From assembly GCF_026626665.1 (NCBI RefSeq), contig NZ_JAPNKE010000002.1, forward strand, positions 4,565,168 to 4,629,167: DNA of 64,000 bases. The letters run 5' to 3'. Both the position numbers and the translations under genes were made by a program. Within the stretch, counting starts at the first letter, position 1; every line of letters starts with the position of its first letter. Under the pieces are notes generated by a model. It did no database searches. It saw only the letters and a list, made by a program, of their open reading frames with translations, and was not told the origin of the DNA. This DNA comes from Nannocystis pusilla (GTDB taxonomy: Bacteria > Myxococcota_A > Polyangia > Nannocystales > Nannocystaceae). Shown here in pieces: positions 1 to 9,558 of the stretch.

Positions 1-487
1 TGATCACCCCGGCGCACAGCGGCATCCACATCAGCTGCAGCGCGAACCCGAGGAGCCCCAGCCACGGCCCCAGCAGCCCGAGGTAGATCGCGGCCAGCAG
101 CGCCAGCCCGAGGTTGCTGCGCCCCTCGTAGAGGTTGCGCTCCAGCCAATCGTCCGGGCAGTCGTGGCCGAACCGCCGCAGCGTCGCCTCGTTGGTGCTC
201 TCGCGGAAGTAATAGCGGTACCCGGCGAAGAAGATCGGCGCGATCCCGTGGACCACCGGCGAGTGCGGGTCGCCCTCGCGGTCGACGTACGCGTGGTGCT
301 TGCGGTGGACCGCCACCCACGCCCGCACCCGCGTGCCCGTGGTCAGGAAGATCAGGAAGCGGAACACGTGCGCCGGCGCCGGGTGCAGCGCCACCGCCTT
401 GTGCGCCAGAGCGCGGTGGGCGTAGACGCTGATGCTGATGTTGGCCAGCCAGCCGAACCCGACGCAGAGGAGAAGGACCGCGAGCAC
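1..487 (-). CDS. fatty acid desaturase, C-terminal end outside window
   Basis: Partial membrane desaturase, 162 codons present. The product carries two histidine boxes of the acyl-CoA/acyl-lipid desaturase family: HRALAH near residues 24-29 and HRKHHAYVD near residues 61-69, followed by GDPHSP. Family members use a di-iron centre bound by such boxes to introduce a double bond into fatty acyl chains at the membrane. The third box would lie beyond base 1. The N-terminus is hydrophobic. The start is inferred as GTG at 487, because TAA and TGA lie in frame just upstream and an AAAGGA ribosome site sits about 8 nt before it. A hairpin lies between this start and the HTTM gene upstream. Confidence 0.85.
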   Translation of the reverse strand, partial: MLAVLLLCVGFGWLANISISVYAHRALAHKAVALHPAPAHVFRFLIFLTTGTRVRAWVAVHRKHHAYVDREGDPHSPVVHGIAPIFFAGYRYYFRESTNEATLRRFGHDCPDDWLERNLYEGRSNLGLALLAAIYLGLLGPWLGLLGFALQLMWMPLCAGVI

Positions 488-583
488 CGCGCAGATCCTT
501 TATCAGGCGCCGCCCGGCCAAGTCAACGCCGACGCCCCGCCGTCCGCACCAGCGGGTTCCAGGGCTGCCGCTTCACCCCATGA

Positions 584-620
584 CATGGCCCTTTCGCCAT
601 GATTTATCAAACATGTCTGA
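584..620. repeat. hairpin element, TGTCC/GGACA family (degenerate)
   Basis: CATGGC (584-589) and GCCATG (596-601) form a 6-bp stem with a 6-nt loop. An ACATGTCTGAAAG stretch follows directly. It lies just after the stop codon of the HTTM gene (630, minus strand), the usual position of this repeat family. Confidence 0.45.
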
Positions 621-629
621 AAGTTAACC

Positions 630-1478
630 TCACGCCTCGTCCGCCCGCGGTAGGGCCGCGGCGACCGCCCGGTGGACCGCCGATGGATCGATCACCGCCA
701 GGTACAGCAGCACCATCGTCGCCGAGAACGTGTGGACCGGCAGCAGCACGTAGAGCCCCGCGTGGAACGCCACGCCCAGCGGCAGCAGCACGCGGTGCCA
801 CCGGGGTCGCCACACCCCGATCGCCAGCGCGAACTCCAGGGCGACCACCGTCCACGCCGCCGTCGCCGACACGATCGTCAGAGCTGTCCCGAGAGGCAGG
901 TCCGAACCGAAGTAGTAAAACCCGGCGATCTGCTCGAGCCGCGCCCCGGACAGAAAACCCGCCTCGCACTTGTCGATCGCGCTCCACAGGTACACCGCCG
1001 ACAATTGCGCAGTCATGAGCCGCAGGCCGAGCAGCGGCCCGCGCTCCGCCGGCGCCGCCACGCCGAGGCGACGCGCCCGCGCCAGCGCCCGCCAGCGATC
1101 GAGGGACAGCGAGCGCCCGCACGGCGTCAGCGCGCACAGCACGGTCGCCGACATCAGCACGAAGTGATGGTGGTGGATCCACGCGGTGCGCCCGCCCGCG
1201 GCCCCGATCGCGAAGTACATCGTCGCCACCACCATCGCCGCGGCCGCAGTCGCCGCGCGCGTCCACAGCCCGACGAGCATCGCCGCGGTCGCCGCGAAGA
1301 ACCCGAGCGACAGCGCCAACATCGCCGGGCCCTCGGCCTGGACGAGCACCATGTCCTCGCCCCAGCGGGCCCACAGCAGCAGCGCGAGGCCGATCCGAAT
1401 CAGCGCCATCGGCACCGTCGAGCCCTCGGCCCCGGCCCACCGGGCCAGGCGCGCCCCCTGCGATTCACGGGTCTTCAT
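630..1478 (-). CDS. HTTM-domain membrane protein
   Basis: Predicted polytopic membrane protein of 282 aa with about six hydrophobic segments and the LWSAIDK...FL region typical of HTTM (horizontally transferred transmembrane) proteins, which are distant relatives of vitamin-K-dependent gamma-carboxylase. A run of four histidines (WIHHHHF) lies in a membrane segment near residue 95. The ATG at 1478 is chosen over the ORF extension to 1544 because it begins the conserved-looking protein and overlaps the upstream gene's stop by 14 bp, suggesting translational coupling. The enzymatic role of short HTTM proteins is unknown. A longer, clearer gamma-carboxylase-like protein sits at the other end of the window. 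Confidence 0.75.
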   Translation of the reverse strand: MKTRESQGARLARWAGAEGSTVPMALIRIGLALLLWARWGEDMVLVQAEGPAMLALSLGFFAATAAMLVGLWTRAATAAAAMVVATMYFAIGAAGGRTAWIHHHHFVLMSATVLCALTPCGRSLSLDRWRALARARRLGVAAPAERGPLLGLRLMTAQLSAVYLWSAIDKCEAGFLSGARLEQIAGFYYFGSDLPLGTALTIVSATAAWTVVALEFALAIGVWRPRWHRVLLPLGVAFHAGLYVLLPVHTFSATMVLLYLAVIDPSAVHRAVAAALPRADEA

Positions 1479-1926
1479 GACCACGCGGCCGCGTCCCCGG
1501 GATCTGCGGCCGCGGGGGCAGCGGCCGACACAGGTCGTGTTCACCGGCGTGCAGCGGCACCCAGCCCCGCATCGTCGCGATGCTGGCGCGCGCGCGCAGG
1601 TCGACGGCCCCGAGCTTTCCGCACAGCTCGCCGGCGACGCGCAGCAGCCCCGCCTCGCCCGTCATCGTCCGCAGCCAGCGCGGCGCGGTCGGTCGCTCGC
1701 GGCCCAGCGCCGCGTAGCGATCGATCGGCGTCTCGCGCCCGTCCGCGTCGCGCACGCTGAACGCCGCGACCACCAGCCCGACGCCGACCTCGTTGAACAG
1801 CTCCCAGTCGCGCACGAATCGGCTGCGACCGCCGAACACCTGGCGATACGCCGGCATCAGCACGAGCCCGGCCGCGACCGCGACGAACACGAGCGCCCGG
1901 GTCCGCGTCGCCGTCGTCGTCGTCAC
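1465..1926 (-). CDS. small single-pass protein coupled to HTTM gene
   Basis: 153-aa protein with one N-terminal hydrophobic segment (ALVFVAVAAGLVLMPAY) and a soluble remainder that I do not recognise. Its stop overlaps the start of the HTTM gene, so the two are probably co-translated and the product is likely an accessory subunit. The GTG start at 1926 has an AGGG ribosome site about 9 nt upstream. The exported domain contains a WELFNEVGVG segment and two cysteines. Confidence 0.7.
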   Translation of the reverse strand: MTTTTATRTRALVFVAVAAGLVLMPAYRQVFGGRSRFVRDWELFNEVGVGLVVAAFSVRDADGRETPIDRYAALGRERPTAPRWLRTMTGEAGLLRVAGELCGKLGAVDLRARASIATMRGWVPLHAGEHDLCRPLPPRPQIPGTRPRGHEDP

Positions 1927-2026
1927 GGCTCGACCCTAACAAGTCCGCGCCCTCGCAGCGCCCGCGCGCACCGCCTCGACGCCGTGACGGATCGGTCCGC
2001 GCCCGGCCACGTCATATTGACGGACC

Positions 2027-2826
2027 ATGCCCTCTCCGCGCGCTGCTGACCCTCGTCCTCCTCGTCCCGGCCTGTCCCGAGCGCCCCACGGACGACACCG
2101 AGACCGGCACGACCGCCCCGAGCACCGGCGAGGCCCCCGGGACCGACAGCGAGGCTCCGGCGCCACAGTCGGCACGACGACCCCCGGCTCCACGACGTCC
2201 GTCCCGCCCACCACCACCGAAGACACCGCCACCACAGTCGCCCCGTCCACCACCACCGGCGACGGCGACACCGACGACAGCGCCGCCACCGACGATCCGA
2301 GCGGCACGGCCACCAGCACCACCGTCTTCAAGATCGACCTCCCCGCCGCGCAGTGGCCCGCCGGCCTCGTCGGCTGCGACCTCGACGCCCCTGCCGGCAC
2401 CATGGTCACCGGCGACACCGAGCTCGGCCCGTTCACCGCCACCCGCGCTTACTTCGGCTGGTGGGGCTTCGACGATCAGGAGAAGCCGACGATCCTGTTC
2501 GTCTCGCCCGAGGCCGACCCGGCCGTCGAGGTCGAGGAGAAGAGCGGCAGCAGCGGCGCGGTCTATTTCGGCGACATCGTCACCGAACCCCTGCTCTTCG
2601 GCGGCTGGGTCGGCGACTGGGCCGCCAACCTCAGCGTCCGCGCCAACGGCATGATCACCTTCCCCGGCCGCTGCCTGCGGTGGACATCGTCGAGCTCGCC
2701 GGCACTTGGGACATCGCCGATCCCGCCGATCCGCCGCGGCTCGTCGGCACGGTCAAGGGCCCGATCGCGGGCCCGTTCAACGCCGTCTTTTGCGACAAGC
2801 TGGTCGAGAACATCTTCCCCGAATGA
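2027..2826 (+). pseudogene. lipoprotein paralogue with three frameshifts
   Basis: Broken copy of the lipoprotein gene that follows at 2874. Three reading frames must be joined. The signal/lipobox segment (ALLTLVLLVPAC) is out of frame with the ATG at 2027. The Thr-rich linker and central domain are in another frame from about 2165. The C-terminal DPADPPRLVG...DKLVENIFPE segment is in a third frame from about 2672. The last two domains align closely with the downstream paralogue (GCDLDAPAGTMV versus GCPLGTPAGTMV; GPFNAVFCDKLV versus GPFDAVFCDKLV). Three indels in one 800-bp gene exceeds the density elsewhere in the window, so this may be a true pseudogene, but assembly error is also possible. 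Confidence 0.6.
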
Positions 2827-2873
2827 TGCCACAGGCGATTTCCATCCATCACAAATCACCGATCGAGACCTCC

Positions 2874-3683
2874 ATGCCGACACCTCGTTCGCCGTTCATC
2901 CTCGCGCTCGTAATGTTCGCCTGCACCGAGCGCCCGCTCGGCGACACCGACGGCAGCACCGCCGGGCCGAGCACCAGCGATTCGCCGCCGGCCACCGGCA
3001 CCAACACCGACGCGCCGGGCACCGCCACGCTCCCCACCACCGGCGCCCCGCCGCAGCCCACCACGGCGACCACCGTCGATCCCAGCGGCACCACTGGCAT
3101 CGACCCCAGCGCCACCACGGCCATCGACCCCAGTGATACCACCGTCGATCCCAGCGGCAATACCACCTTCGATCCCCTGCCCAAGCTCGACATCTTCGAG
3201 CCGGGTCCGACCTCGGGCCTGACCGGCTGCCCCCTCGGCACCCCCGCCGGCACCATGGTCAGCGGCAGCTCCACGATCGGCCCGTTCGCCGCCCAGCGCG
3301 CCTGGTTCGGCTTCTCTGGCTTCGGTGACGAGCCGTTCACGCCCGTGCTGCTGTTCCTCTCGCCAGCCGCCAACCCGGACGTCGAGCTTCTGCACAAGAA
3401 CGGCAGCTCCGGCCCGATCCTCATGGACGACGTGTTCAGCGATCCCTTCTCCGAGGGCGGCTGGATCGGCACCTGGCCGGTCTCGGCCAACGTCTTCGCC
3501 GAGGGCATGCTCGGCGAGGTCGCGCGCCCCGACGCCGTCGTCATCGACGAACTCGCCGGCAACTGGGAGCGGGCCGACCCGGCCGACCCGCCGCGGCTCG
3601 TCGGCAGCTTGCAGGGCGGCATCGCCGGTCCGTTCGACGCCGTGTTCTGCGACAAGCTCGTCTCGATCATCATCCCCGAATGA
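2874..3683 (+). CDS. secreted lipoprotein with Thr/Asp-rich linker
   Basis: 269-aa predicted lipoprotein. A signal peptide ends in the lipobox VMFAC, with the Cys near residue 17. It is followed by a long low-complexity Thr/Pro/Ser/Asp linker containing repeated DPSxTT units (residues about 20-100) and a C-terminal globular domain that begins GCPLGTPAGTMV and ends FDAVFCDKLVSIIIPE. I do not recognise the domain. It has two conserved Cys residues shared with the broken upstream paralogue, probably forming a disulfide outside the cell. The ATG at 2874 is used because the signal peptide starts there. Lipoproteins of this architecture are common in Nannocystis-like myxobacteria. Confidence 0.8.
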   Translation: MPTPRSPFILALVMFACTERPLGDTDGSTAGPSTSDSPPATGTNTDAPGTATLPTTGAPPQPTTATTVDPSGTTGIDPSATTAIDPSDTTVDPSGNTTFDPLPKLDIFEPGPTSGLTGCPLGTPAGTMVSGSSTIGPFAAQRAWFGFSGFGDEPFTPVLLFLSPAANPDVELLHKNGSSGPILMDDVFSDPFSEGGWIGTWPVSANVFAEGMLGEVARPDAVVIDELAGNWERADPADPPRLVGSLQGGIAGPFDAVFCDKLVSIIIPE

Positions 3684-3714
3684 GCCCGCCCCTGCGCAGC
3701 TCGTGCCTCGATCA

Positions 3715-3736
3715 CGACCTGCCCTTTCGGACATCT
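3715..3736. repeat. degenerate TGTCC/GGACA-family hairpin
   Basis: On the minus strand the sequence reads ATGTCC, then GAAA, then GGGCAG: the family core with one arm mismatch. It lies between the convergent stop codons at 3683 and 3781. Confidence 0.35.
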
Positions 3737-3780
3737 CGTTCGAGGTCCCCGTCCGGGCGAGCTGGCCGCGGGCGCTTCGC

Positions 3781-4287
3781 TCAGAATCGCAGCAGCAGCC
3801 CGCCCGCGCCGACCCCGAGCTGCGGCGCGCGCTCCGGGAGCCGCTGATACAACAGGCGGTCGGTGAAGATCGCCGCCGGCACCAATCCCGCCACCGCCAC
3901 CGCCGCGAAGATCGGCGCCGCGATCAGGGCCCCGCGGCGGTCGGGGCAGTCGCGGACGTAGCTGCCCCGATGCTGGTCGCCGCAGGTGCCGAGGATCGCC
4001 AGCGGCACCGCCGTGCCGATCAGCCCGACGATCGCCACGGTCCACGACACCGCGGCCTTGATCTTCACCTTGCGCCGCTCCGCCCGCCACTGCCGCTCGG
4101 GGATCACCGGCGGCAGCAGGTCGGGCGGCGTGATCGCGATCATCGGCGTCGGCACCGTCGGTGGCGGCGGCTCGCCCTCCGTGTCGGGCCGCACCATCTC
4201 GCGGTCCTCGGGCGGCGCGCTCCGGGCCGTCGCGCCCGCCGGCGCCAGCGAACAGGCGACGGCCACCGCCAGCACGCCGGCGCGCAT
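3781..4287 (-). CDS. membrane protein with signal peptide and two TM helices
   Basis: 168-aa protein of unknown function. It has an N-terminal signal peptide (MRAGVLAVAVACSLAPAGA), then a Pro-rich segment, then two membrane helices (near AVSWTVAIVGLIGTAV and AAPIFAAVAVAGLVPAAIF) separated by a loop with two Cys. The start at 4287 overlaps the stop of the upstream alcohol dehydrogenase in a TGATG arrangement, so the two genes are translationally coupled. The much longer ORF reaching 4461 is only the continuation of the dehydrogenase frame. Confidence 0.75.
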   Translation of the reverse strand: MRAGVLAVAVACSLAPAGATARSAPPEDREMVRPDTEGEPPPPTVPTPMIAITPPDLLPPVIPERQWRAERRKVKIKAAVSWTVAIVGLIGTAVPLAILGTCGDQHRGSYVRDCPDRRGALIAAPIFAAVAVAGLVPAAIFTDRLLYQRLPERAPQLGVGAGGLLLRF

Positions 4288-5500
4288 CACGACTCCGGCC
4301 GCAATTCGACCTTCAGCCAGCCCGGTCGGCGCAGGTCGAACGCCTTGTACGCGGCGATGACGTCGGTCAGCGGCTCGACGCGGGTGATGAATTGCAGCGG
4401 GTCGACCGTCCCGCTCCTCACCAGGTCGAGCAGCTTGGGGATGTACTTGCGGTGGTGGCAATTTCCATCTTGACCGTCAAGTTCTTGTTCATCGCCTGGC
4501 CGATCGGGAAGAAGCGGGCCGTCTGCGGGTACACCCCGACGATCGACAGCGTGCCCGCCTTCGCCAGCGCCTCGACCGCCCACTCGAGCGCCTGCGACGG
4601 CGCGTCGCCCGGGTGCCAGTGCTCGCCGTCGGGGTTCGAGCGCGGCGCGACCTCCTCGAGCTCGCGGGCGTGCTGGTCGTACTTGCGCTCGGCCTCGGCG
4701 CGGGCCGCCCCGCGGTGGGCGTGGCAGGCGTCGACGCCGACCGCATCGATCGCGCGGTCGGGCCCGATCCCCCCGGTCAGCGCGCGCAGCGTCTGGACCG
4801 GGTGGTCGACGTCGAAGTTGATGATCTCGGCGCCCTGGGCCTGGGCGATGGCCAGGCGCGACGGCTCGTTGTCGACCGCGAAGACCCGCACCGCGCCCAT
4901 CAGCTTGGCGCTGAGGATCGCGAACTGACCGACCGGGCCGCAGCCGAACACGACCACGGTGTCGCCGTCCTTGATCTCGGCGTATTCGGCGCCCATGTAG
5001 CCGGTCGGGAAGATGTCCGACAGCAGCAGGGCCTGGTCGTCGCTGACCTCGTCGGGCAGCTTGACCAGGTTGACCGCGGCGAACGGGATGCGCGCCTTCT
5101 CGGCCTGCAGCCCGTGGAACGGCCCCGTCTCGGCCGGCCCGCCGTAGAACGCCGTGCCCGCCTGCGGCCCCTTGGGGTTGACGCGATCGCACTGGGCGAA
5201 GTAGCCGGCGCGGCAGTACGAGCAATAGCCGCACGCGATCGTCGACGGGATCACCACCCGGTCGCCGACCCGGAAGTTACGGACCTCCTTGCCGAGCGAC
5301 TCGATCACGCCGACGCCCTCGTGACCGAGGATCGTGCCCGCCTGCATGCCCGGTACGCTGCCCCGGATCATGTGCAGGTCGGTCCCACAGATCGCGCTGG
5401 CGGTCAGCCGGACGATCGCGTCGGTGGGCTCGCGCAGCTTCGGTTCGGCGACATCCTCGAGGCGGATGTCCCCCACATCACGGAAGACGACTGCTCGCAT
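4287..5500 (-). CDS. zinc-dependent alcohol/formaldehyde dehydrogenase (frameshift)
   Basis: Medium-chain zinc dehydrogenase, about 404 aa when repaired. Visible motifs are the catalytic-zinc Cys in SAICGTDLH, the GHEGVG motif, the structural-zinc cysteine cluster (CGYCSYCRAGYFAQC) and the Rossmann glycine motif VFGCGPVGQ. The sequence resembles the class often annotated as glutathione-(in)dependent formaldehyde dehydrogenase, which oxidises an alcohol or hydrated aldehyde with NAD(P). The frame breaks at about 4466 after NLTVKM. Restoring one G to a GG run gives the natural continuation GNCHHRKYIPKLL and the C-terminus ending VELRPES. This is most likely a homopolymer error. Start is ATG at 5500. 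Confidence 0.85.
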
Positions 5501-5677
5501 GGGGGCGCTTATGCGACGTTTCGCCCGCGCGGCAACTCGCCTCTCGTCATGGTGTGACGACGCGGCGGCCGAATCCGTTGAGTCCGCTGCTGCCTCGACC
5601 GGGCGCCGCCCGCAGCCCGCTTGCGACCCCTGGGAATCGCGCTAGCTTCGGCCCGCCCCGCGGGGTGGAGGTCGCGC

Positions 5678-6730
5678 ATGCGCATCGCGCAAGTGGCACC
5701 GCTCTTCGAGAGCGTACCGCCGCACACGTACGGCGGCACCGAGCGGGTCGTCTCGTACTTGACCGAGGAGCTCGTGCGCGGCGGCGCCGACGTCACGCTG
5801 TTCGCCTCGGGCGACTCGCGCACGCGCGCCGAGCTCGACCCGATCTGCGCCCGCGCGCTGCGCCTCGACCCCGAATGTCGAGACTCGCTGGCGCCGACCA
5901 TCCGCCTGCTCGAGCGCGTCGCGCGGCGCGCCCACGAATTCGACGTCGTCCACTTCCACATCGACTACTTGCATTTCCCGCTCAGCCGCCGGCTCGGCGT
6001 GAAGCAGCTGACCACGCTGCACGGCCGCCTCGACACCCGCGAATTGCAGGCCGTCTTCGACGAGTTCGCCGACATGCCGGTGGTCTCGATCTCGCTGGCC
6101 CAGCGCCGCCCGCTCGCCCAGGCCCGCTTCATCGGCAACGTCTACCACGGCCTCCCGCTCGACCTCTACCGCTTCGAGCCCGAGCCCGACGACTACCTCG
6201 CGTTCATCGGCCGGGTCTCGCCGGAGAAGCGGGTCGACCGGGCGGTGGCGATCGCCCGCCGGCTCGGCATGCGTCTGCGGGTCGCCGCCAAGATCGACCG
6301 CCACGACCGCGAATACTACGAGCGCGAGGTCGCCGGCCTGTTCGCCGATCCGCTGGTCGAGTACGTCGGCGAGATCGGCGAGGACGACAAGGGCGCCTTC
6401 CTCGGCAAGGCCCGCTGCCTGCTGTTCCCCGTCGATTGGCCCGAGCCGTTCGGCCTGGCGATGATCGAGGCCATGGCGTGCGGCACGCCGGTCGTCGCCT
6501 TCCGCTGCGGCTCGATCCCCGAGGTCCTCGACGAGGGCGTCACCGGTTATTGCGTCGACTCGCTCGAGGCGGCGGCGGCGGCGGCGGCGCGAGCGATGAC
6601 GCTGGATCGTCGACGTTGCCGCGAGCGGTTCGAACGCCGCTTCAGCGCCGAGCGCATGGCCCGCGATTACATGCGCCTCTATGGTGCGATCGTGGAGGAC
6701 CGCGGCGGAGGAGTGGCCGCATCGCCATGA
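5678..6730 (+). CDS. glycosyltransferase family 4
   Basis: 350-aa retaining glycosyltransferase of the GT4/GT-B type. It has an N-terminal donor/acceptor Rossmann domain starting MRIAQVAPLFES with the GGTERVV loop, then a C-terminal domain with the E-x7-E signature in EPFGLAMIEAMACGTPVV (residues about 258-275). The chosen ATG at 5678 has GGAG 8-11 nt upstream. The stop overlaps the next gene by 4 bp (ATGA), so transferase and amylo-glucosidase are coupled. Related pairs occur with alpha-glucan or trehalose-type osmolyte metabolism, but the exact sugar cannot be read from sequence. Confidence 0.88.
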   Translation: MRIAQVAPLFESVPPHTYGGTERVVSYLTEELVRGGADVTLFASGDSRTRAELDPICARALRLDPECRDSLAPTIRLLERVARRAHEFDVVHFHIDYLHFPLSRRLGVKQLTTLHGRLDTRELQAVFDEFADMPVVSISLAQRRPLAQARFIGNVYHGLPLDLYRFEPEPDDYLAFIGRVSPEKRVDRAVAIARRLGMRLRVAAKIDRHDREYYEREVAGLFADPLVEYVGEIGEDDKGAFLGKARCLLFPVDWPEPFGLAMIEAMACGTPVVAFRCGSIPEVLDEGVTGYCVDSLEAAAAAAARAMTLDRRRCRERFERRFSAERMARDYMRLYGAIVEDRGGGVAASP

Positions 6731-8898
6731 CCAGGCCCGCGGAAGACGAAGAGGACCGGTTCCAGATCCTCGCCACCGCCTCGCTCACCCTGAGCGGCGC
6801 CCGCGTGCTCAAGCAGGGCGACACCTTCGCCGTGTTCGACCGCTTCGGCGACATCCGCCCGTGGGGCGTGCTGGGCGCCCAGGGCCTCTACCACGACGGC
6901 GCCCGCTTCCTCTCGGCCCTGCGCCTGCGCCTGGAGGGCCAGCCGCTGCCGCTGCTGAGCTCGACCGTCAGCCGCGACAACACGGTGTTCGTCGTCGACA
7001 TGATGAACCCCGACCTCCCGCCCGGCGGCGAGCCCGTCATCCACCACGGCACCCTGCACGTCGCGCGCGAGAAGTTCCTGTGGCAGGCCGCCTGCCACGA
7101 GCGGCTCCGGCTCACCAACTACGGCCCCGACCCCGTCGACGTCGACCTCGAGATCGCCTTCGCCGCCGACTTCGCCGACGTGTTCGAGGTCCGCGGCACC
7201 CGCCGCGAGCGCCGCGGCGCCCTCCATTCACCTGAACTTTCGGACAGCTCCGTCGTGCTCGCCTACACCGGCCTCGACGGGGTCGAGCGGCGCACCCGGC
7301 TGCGCTTCGACCCGGCGCCCGAGGTCCGCGCCCCCGACCGCGTGCTGTACCGCCTCCACCTCGCGTCCAGGGTGACCCGCGAGGTCTCCCTCGCCGTAGC
7401 CTGCGAGGTCGGCGACGAGCGGCCCGCCGACCTCCCGTACGGCGTCGCCCTCACCCAGGCGATCGAGCTCCTGCACGAGTTCTCGGCCCAGGACTGCAGC
7501 GTCGACAGCTCGAGCGAGCAGTTCGACGACTGGATCTGCCGCTCGCTCGCCGACCTGCGCATGATGATCACGCGCACCCCCGCCGGCCTCTACCCGTACG
7601 CCGGCGTGCCGTGGTTCTCGACCCCGTTCGGGCGCGACGCGATCATCGCCGCCCTGGCCGCCATGTGGGTCAGCCCCGACCTCGCGCGCGGCGTCCTGCG
7701 CTTCCTCGCCGCCAGCCAGGCCGACCGCATGGACCCGGCCGCCGACGCCGAGCCCGGCAAGATCGTCCACGAGATCCGCGGCGGCGAGATGGCCGCGCTC
7801 GGCGAGATCCCGTTCAAGCGCTACTACGGCAGCGTCGACGCCACCCCGCTGTTCGTCGTCCTCGCCGCCGCCTACCACGAGCACACCGGCGACGGCGCCA
7901 CGATCGCCGAGCTGTGGCCGCAGATCGAGCGCGCCTTGATGTGGATCGAGCGCTACGGCGACCTCGACGGCGACGGCTTCGTCGAGTACGGCCGGCGCTC
8001 CGAGGCCGGCCTCCTCCATCAGGGCTGGAAGGACTCGCACGACGCGGTGTTCCACGCCGACGGGAGCCCGGCCGAGGGCCCGATCGCGCTGTGCGAGGTC
8101 CAGGGCTACGTCTACGCCGCGTGTCAGGGCGGCGCGCGCCTGGCCGAGCTGCTCGGCGACGAGGGCCGCGCGCGGATCTTGCGGGCCCGCGCCGAACGCC
8201 TGCGCGCCCGCTTCGACGAGGTGTTCTGGTGCGACGAGCTCGACGGCTACGCGCTCGCGCTCGACGGCGGCAAGCGGCCGTGCTGCGTGCGCACCTCGAA
8301 CGCCGGCCAGTGCCTGTTCAGCGGCATCGCCCTGCCCGAGCGCGCGCGTCGGCTCGCCGACCGCCTGCTCGCCGACGACATGTTCTCCGGCTGGGGCATC
8401 CGCACCGTCAGCACGCGCGAGCGGCGGTACAACCCGATGTCCTATCACAACGGCTCGATCTGGCCCCACGACAACGCGCTTATCGCCCTCGGCCTGTCGC
8501 GCTACAACCTCAAGGACCACGTCCTCCGCATCATGGAGGCCCTGTTCGACGCGACCCGGTTCGCCGAGCTCAGCCGCCTGCCCGAGCTGTTCTGCGGCTT
8601 CCCTCGCCGCGACGGCGCCGGCCCGACGAACTACCCCGTCGCCTGCTCGCCGCAGGCGTGGGCCGCCACCACCCCGCTGCTGCTGCTGCAAGCCGCCCTC
8701 GGCATGAGCGTCGACGGCACCGAGGGCCGCGTCCGCTTCGTCCGCTCCGCCCTGCCCCCCGCGCTCGAACGCGTCTCGATCCGCAACCTCCGCGTCGGCA
8801 CCGGCAACATCGACCTCGCCCTCCACCGCCACCCCGAAGACGTCGGCATCCACATCCTCGGCCGCCGCGGTCCGGTCGAGATCGTCGCCATCAAGTGA
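6727..8898 (+). CDS. amylo-alpha-1,6-glucosidase (glycogen debranching enzyme-like)
   Basis: 723-aa protein with an N-terminal glycogen-debranching-enzyme domain (roughly residues 15-240) and an (alpha/alpha)6 barrel glycoside hydrolase domain (roughly 260-715). Visible barrel landmarks are PWFSTPFGRDAII, HQGWKDSHDAV, YHNGSIWPHDNALIA and FCGFPRRDGAGPTNYPVACSPQAW cut into its parts. The family removes alpha-1,6 branches from glycogen-like glucans. It is coupled to the preceding glycosyltransferase by an ATGA overlap. No signal peptide, so the product is cytoplasmic. A perfect 10-bp-stem hairpin begins 25 bp after the stop codon. Confidence 0.88.
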   Translation: MTRPAEDEEDRFQILATASLTLSGARVLKQGDTFAVFDRFGDIRPWGVLGAQGLYHDGARFLSALRLRLEGQPLPLLSSTVSRDNTVFVVDMMNPDLPPGGEPVIHHGTLHVAREKFLWQAACHERLRLTNYGPDPVDVDLEIAFAADFADVFEVRGTRRERRGALHSPELSDSSVVLAYTGLDGVERRTRLRFDPAPEVRAPDRVLYRLHLASRVTREVSLAVACEVGDERPADLPYGVALTQAIELLHEFSAQDCSVDSSSEQFDDWICRSLADLRMMITRTPAGLYPYAGVPWFSTPFGRDAIIAALAAMWVSPDLARGVLRFLAASQADRMDPAADAEPGKIVHEIRGGEMAALGEIPFKRYYGSVDATPLFVVLAAAYHEHTGDGATIAELWPQIERALMWIERYGDLDGDGFVEYGRRSEAGLLHQGWKDSHDAVFHADGSPAEGPIALCEVQGYVYAACQGGARLAELLGDEGRARILRARAERLRARFDEVFWCDELDGYALALDGGKRPCCVRTSNAGQCLFSGIALPERARRLADRLLADDMFSGWGIRTVSTRERRYNPMSYHNGSIWPHDNALIALGLSRYNLKDHVLRIMEALFDATRFAELSRLPELFCGFPRRDGAGPTNYPVACSPQAWAATTPLLLLQAALGMSVDGTEGRVRFVRSALPPALERVSIRNLRVGTGNIDLALHRHPEDVGIHILGRRGPVEIVAIK

Positions 8899-8922
8899 GG
8901 CGACTTCGCCGGGTGCCCACAC

Positions 8923-8985
8923 GGGCATGTCCGAAGGGACATGCCCTCGAGGACCTGTCCCCAGGGACATTGTCCCGAGGACACG
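8923..8985. repeat. TGTCC/GGACA hairpin, perfect 10-bp stem, plus second copy
   Basis: GGGCATGTCC (8923-8932), loop GAAG, GGACATGCCC (8937-8946): a perfect 10-bp stem. It is followed by overlapping half-sites (CTGTCCCCAGGGACA, GGGACATTGTCCC) to about 8980. It starts 25 bp downstream of the amylo-glucosidase stop. No T-tract follows. Confidence 0.85.
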
Positions 8986-9120
8986 CCCCGACCGCAGCGG
9001 GCCTCGCCTCCCGGCGCGGCGGCCCTCGCTCGCCGGCCACGCGAGGTGACGAGGTCGGTGACGCGAGCCGCCCCGCGTCGCCGGGCCCGGACCGCAGCGC
9101 GGTTCGAGCCCCTGCGGCCC

Positions 9121-9558
9121 TTATTGCGCCGCCGAGCGCAGCGACGCCTTGAGCGCGATCGTGCGGACGCCCGCCAGCGCCTTCGACACCGGGCACGCCT
9201 TCTTGGTCGCCTCGGCGATCTCGGTGAACTTGTCGGCGTCGAGGCCCGGCACGTCGGCCTCGGTGGTCAGCTCGATCGTCGTGATCGAGAAGCCCTCGCC
9301 GTCCTTCTCGAGCTTGACCGCCGCGGCGGTGTGGATCGATCGCGGCGGCGTCCCGGCCTTCTCGAGGCTGAGCGACAGCGCCATCGAGAAGCAGCCCGCC
9401 AGCGCCGCGCCGACCACCTCTTCGGGGTTGCTGGCCGGCTGGCCCTCGAACCGCGAGGCGAACGAGAACGGGATCTCGGGCGCGTGCTCCGGCTTCATCG
9501 AGCCCTTGCCGGTCTTGATCGAACCTTCCCACTGAGCGCTGGCTTTGCTGGTTCCCAT
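9121..9558 (-). CDS. OsmC-family thiol peroxidase
   Basis: 145-aa OsmC/Ohr family protein, a cytoplasmic enzyme that reduces organic hydroperoxides using two cysteines. Both are present: Cys56 in ALAGCFSMAL and Cys122 in KKACPVSKAL. Length is normal for the family. It ends SLRSAAQ and starts MGTSKASAQWEG, which is typical of the OsmC rather than the Ohr subgroup. The region before the start (9559-9936) shows no further gene. Confidence 0.92.
   Translation of the reverse strand: MGTSKASAQWEGSIKTGKGSMKPEHAPEIPFSFASRFEGQPASNPEEVVGAALAGCFSMALSLSLEKAGTPPRSIHTAAAVKLEKDGEGFSITTIELTTEADVPGLDADKFTEIAEATKKACPVSKALAGVRTIALKASLRSAAQ

Noticed and set aside
8923..8985. Rho-independent terminators in the strict sense
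   Set aside because: Stems fit but no T-tract follows any copy I inspected, so a classic intrinsic terminator is not supported; a non-canonical terminator remains possible.
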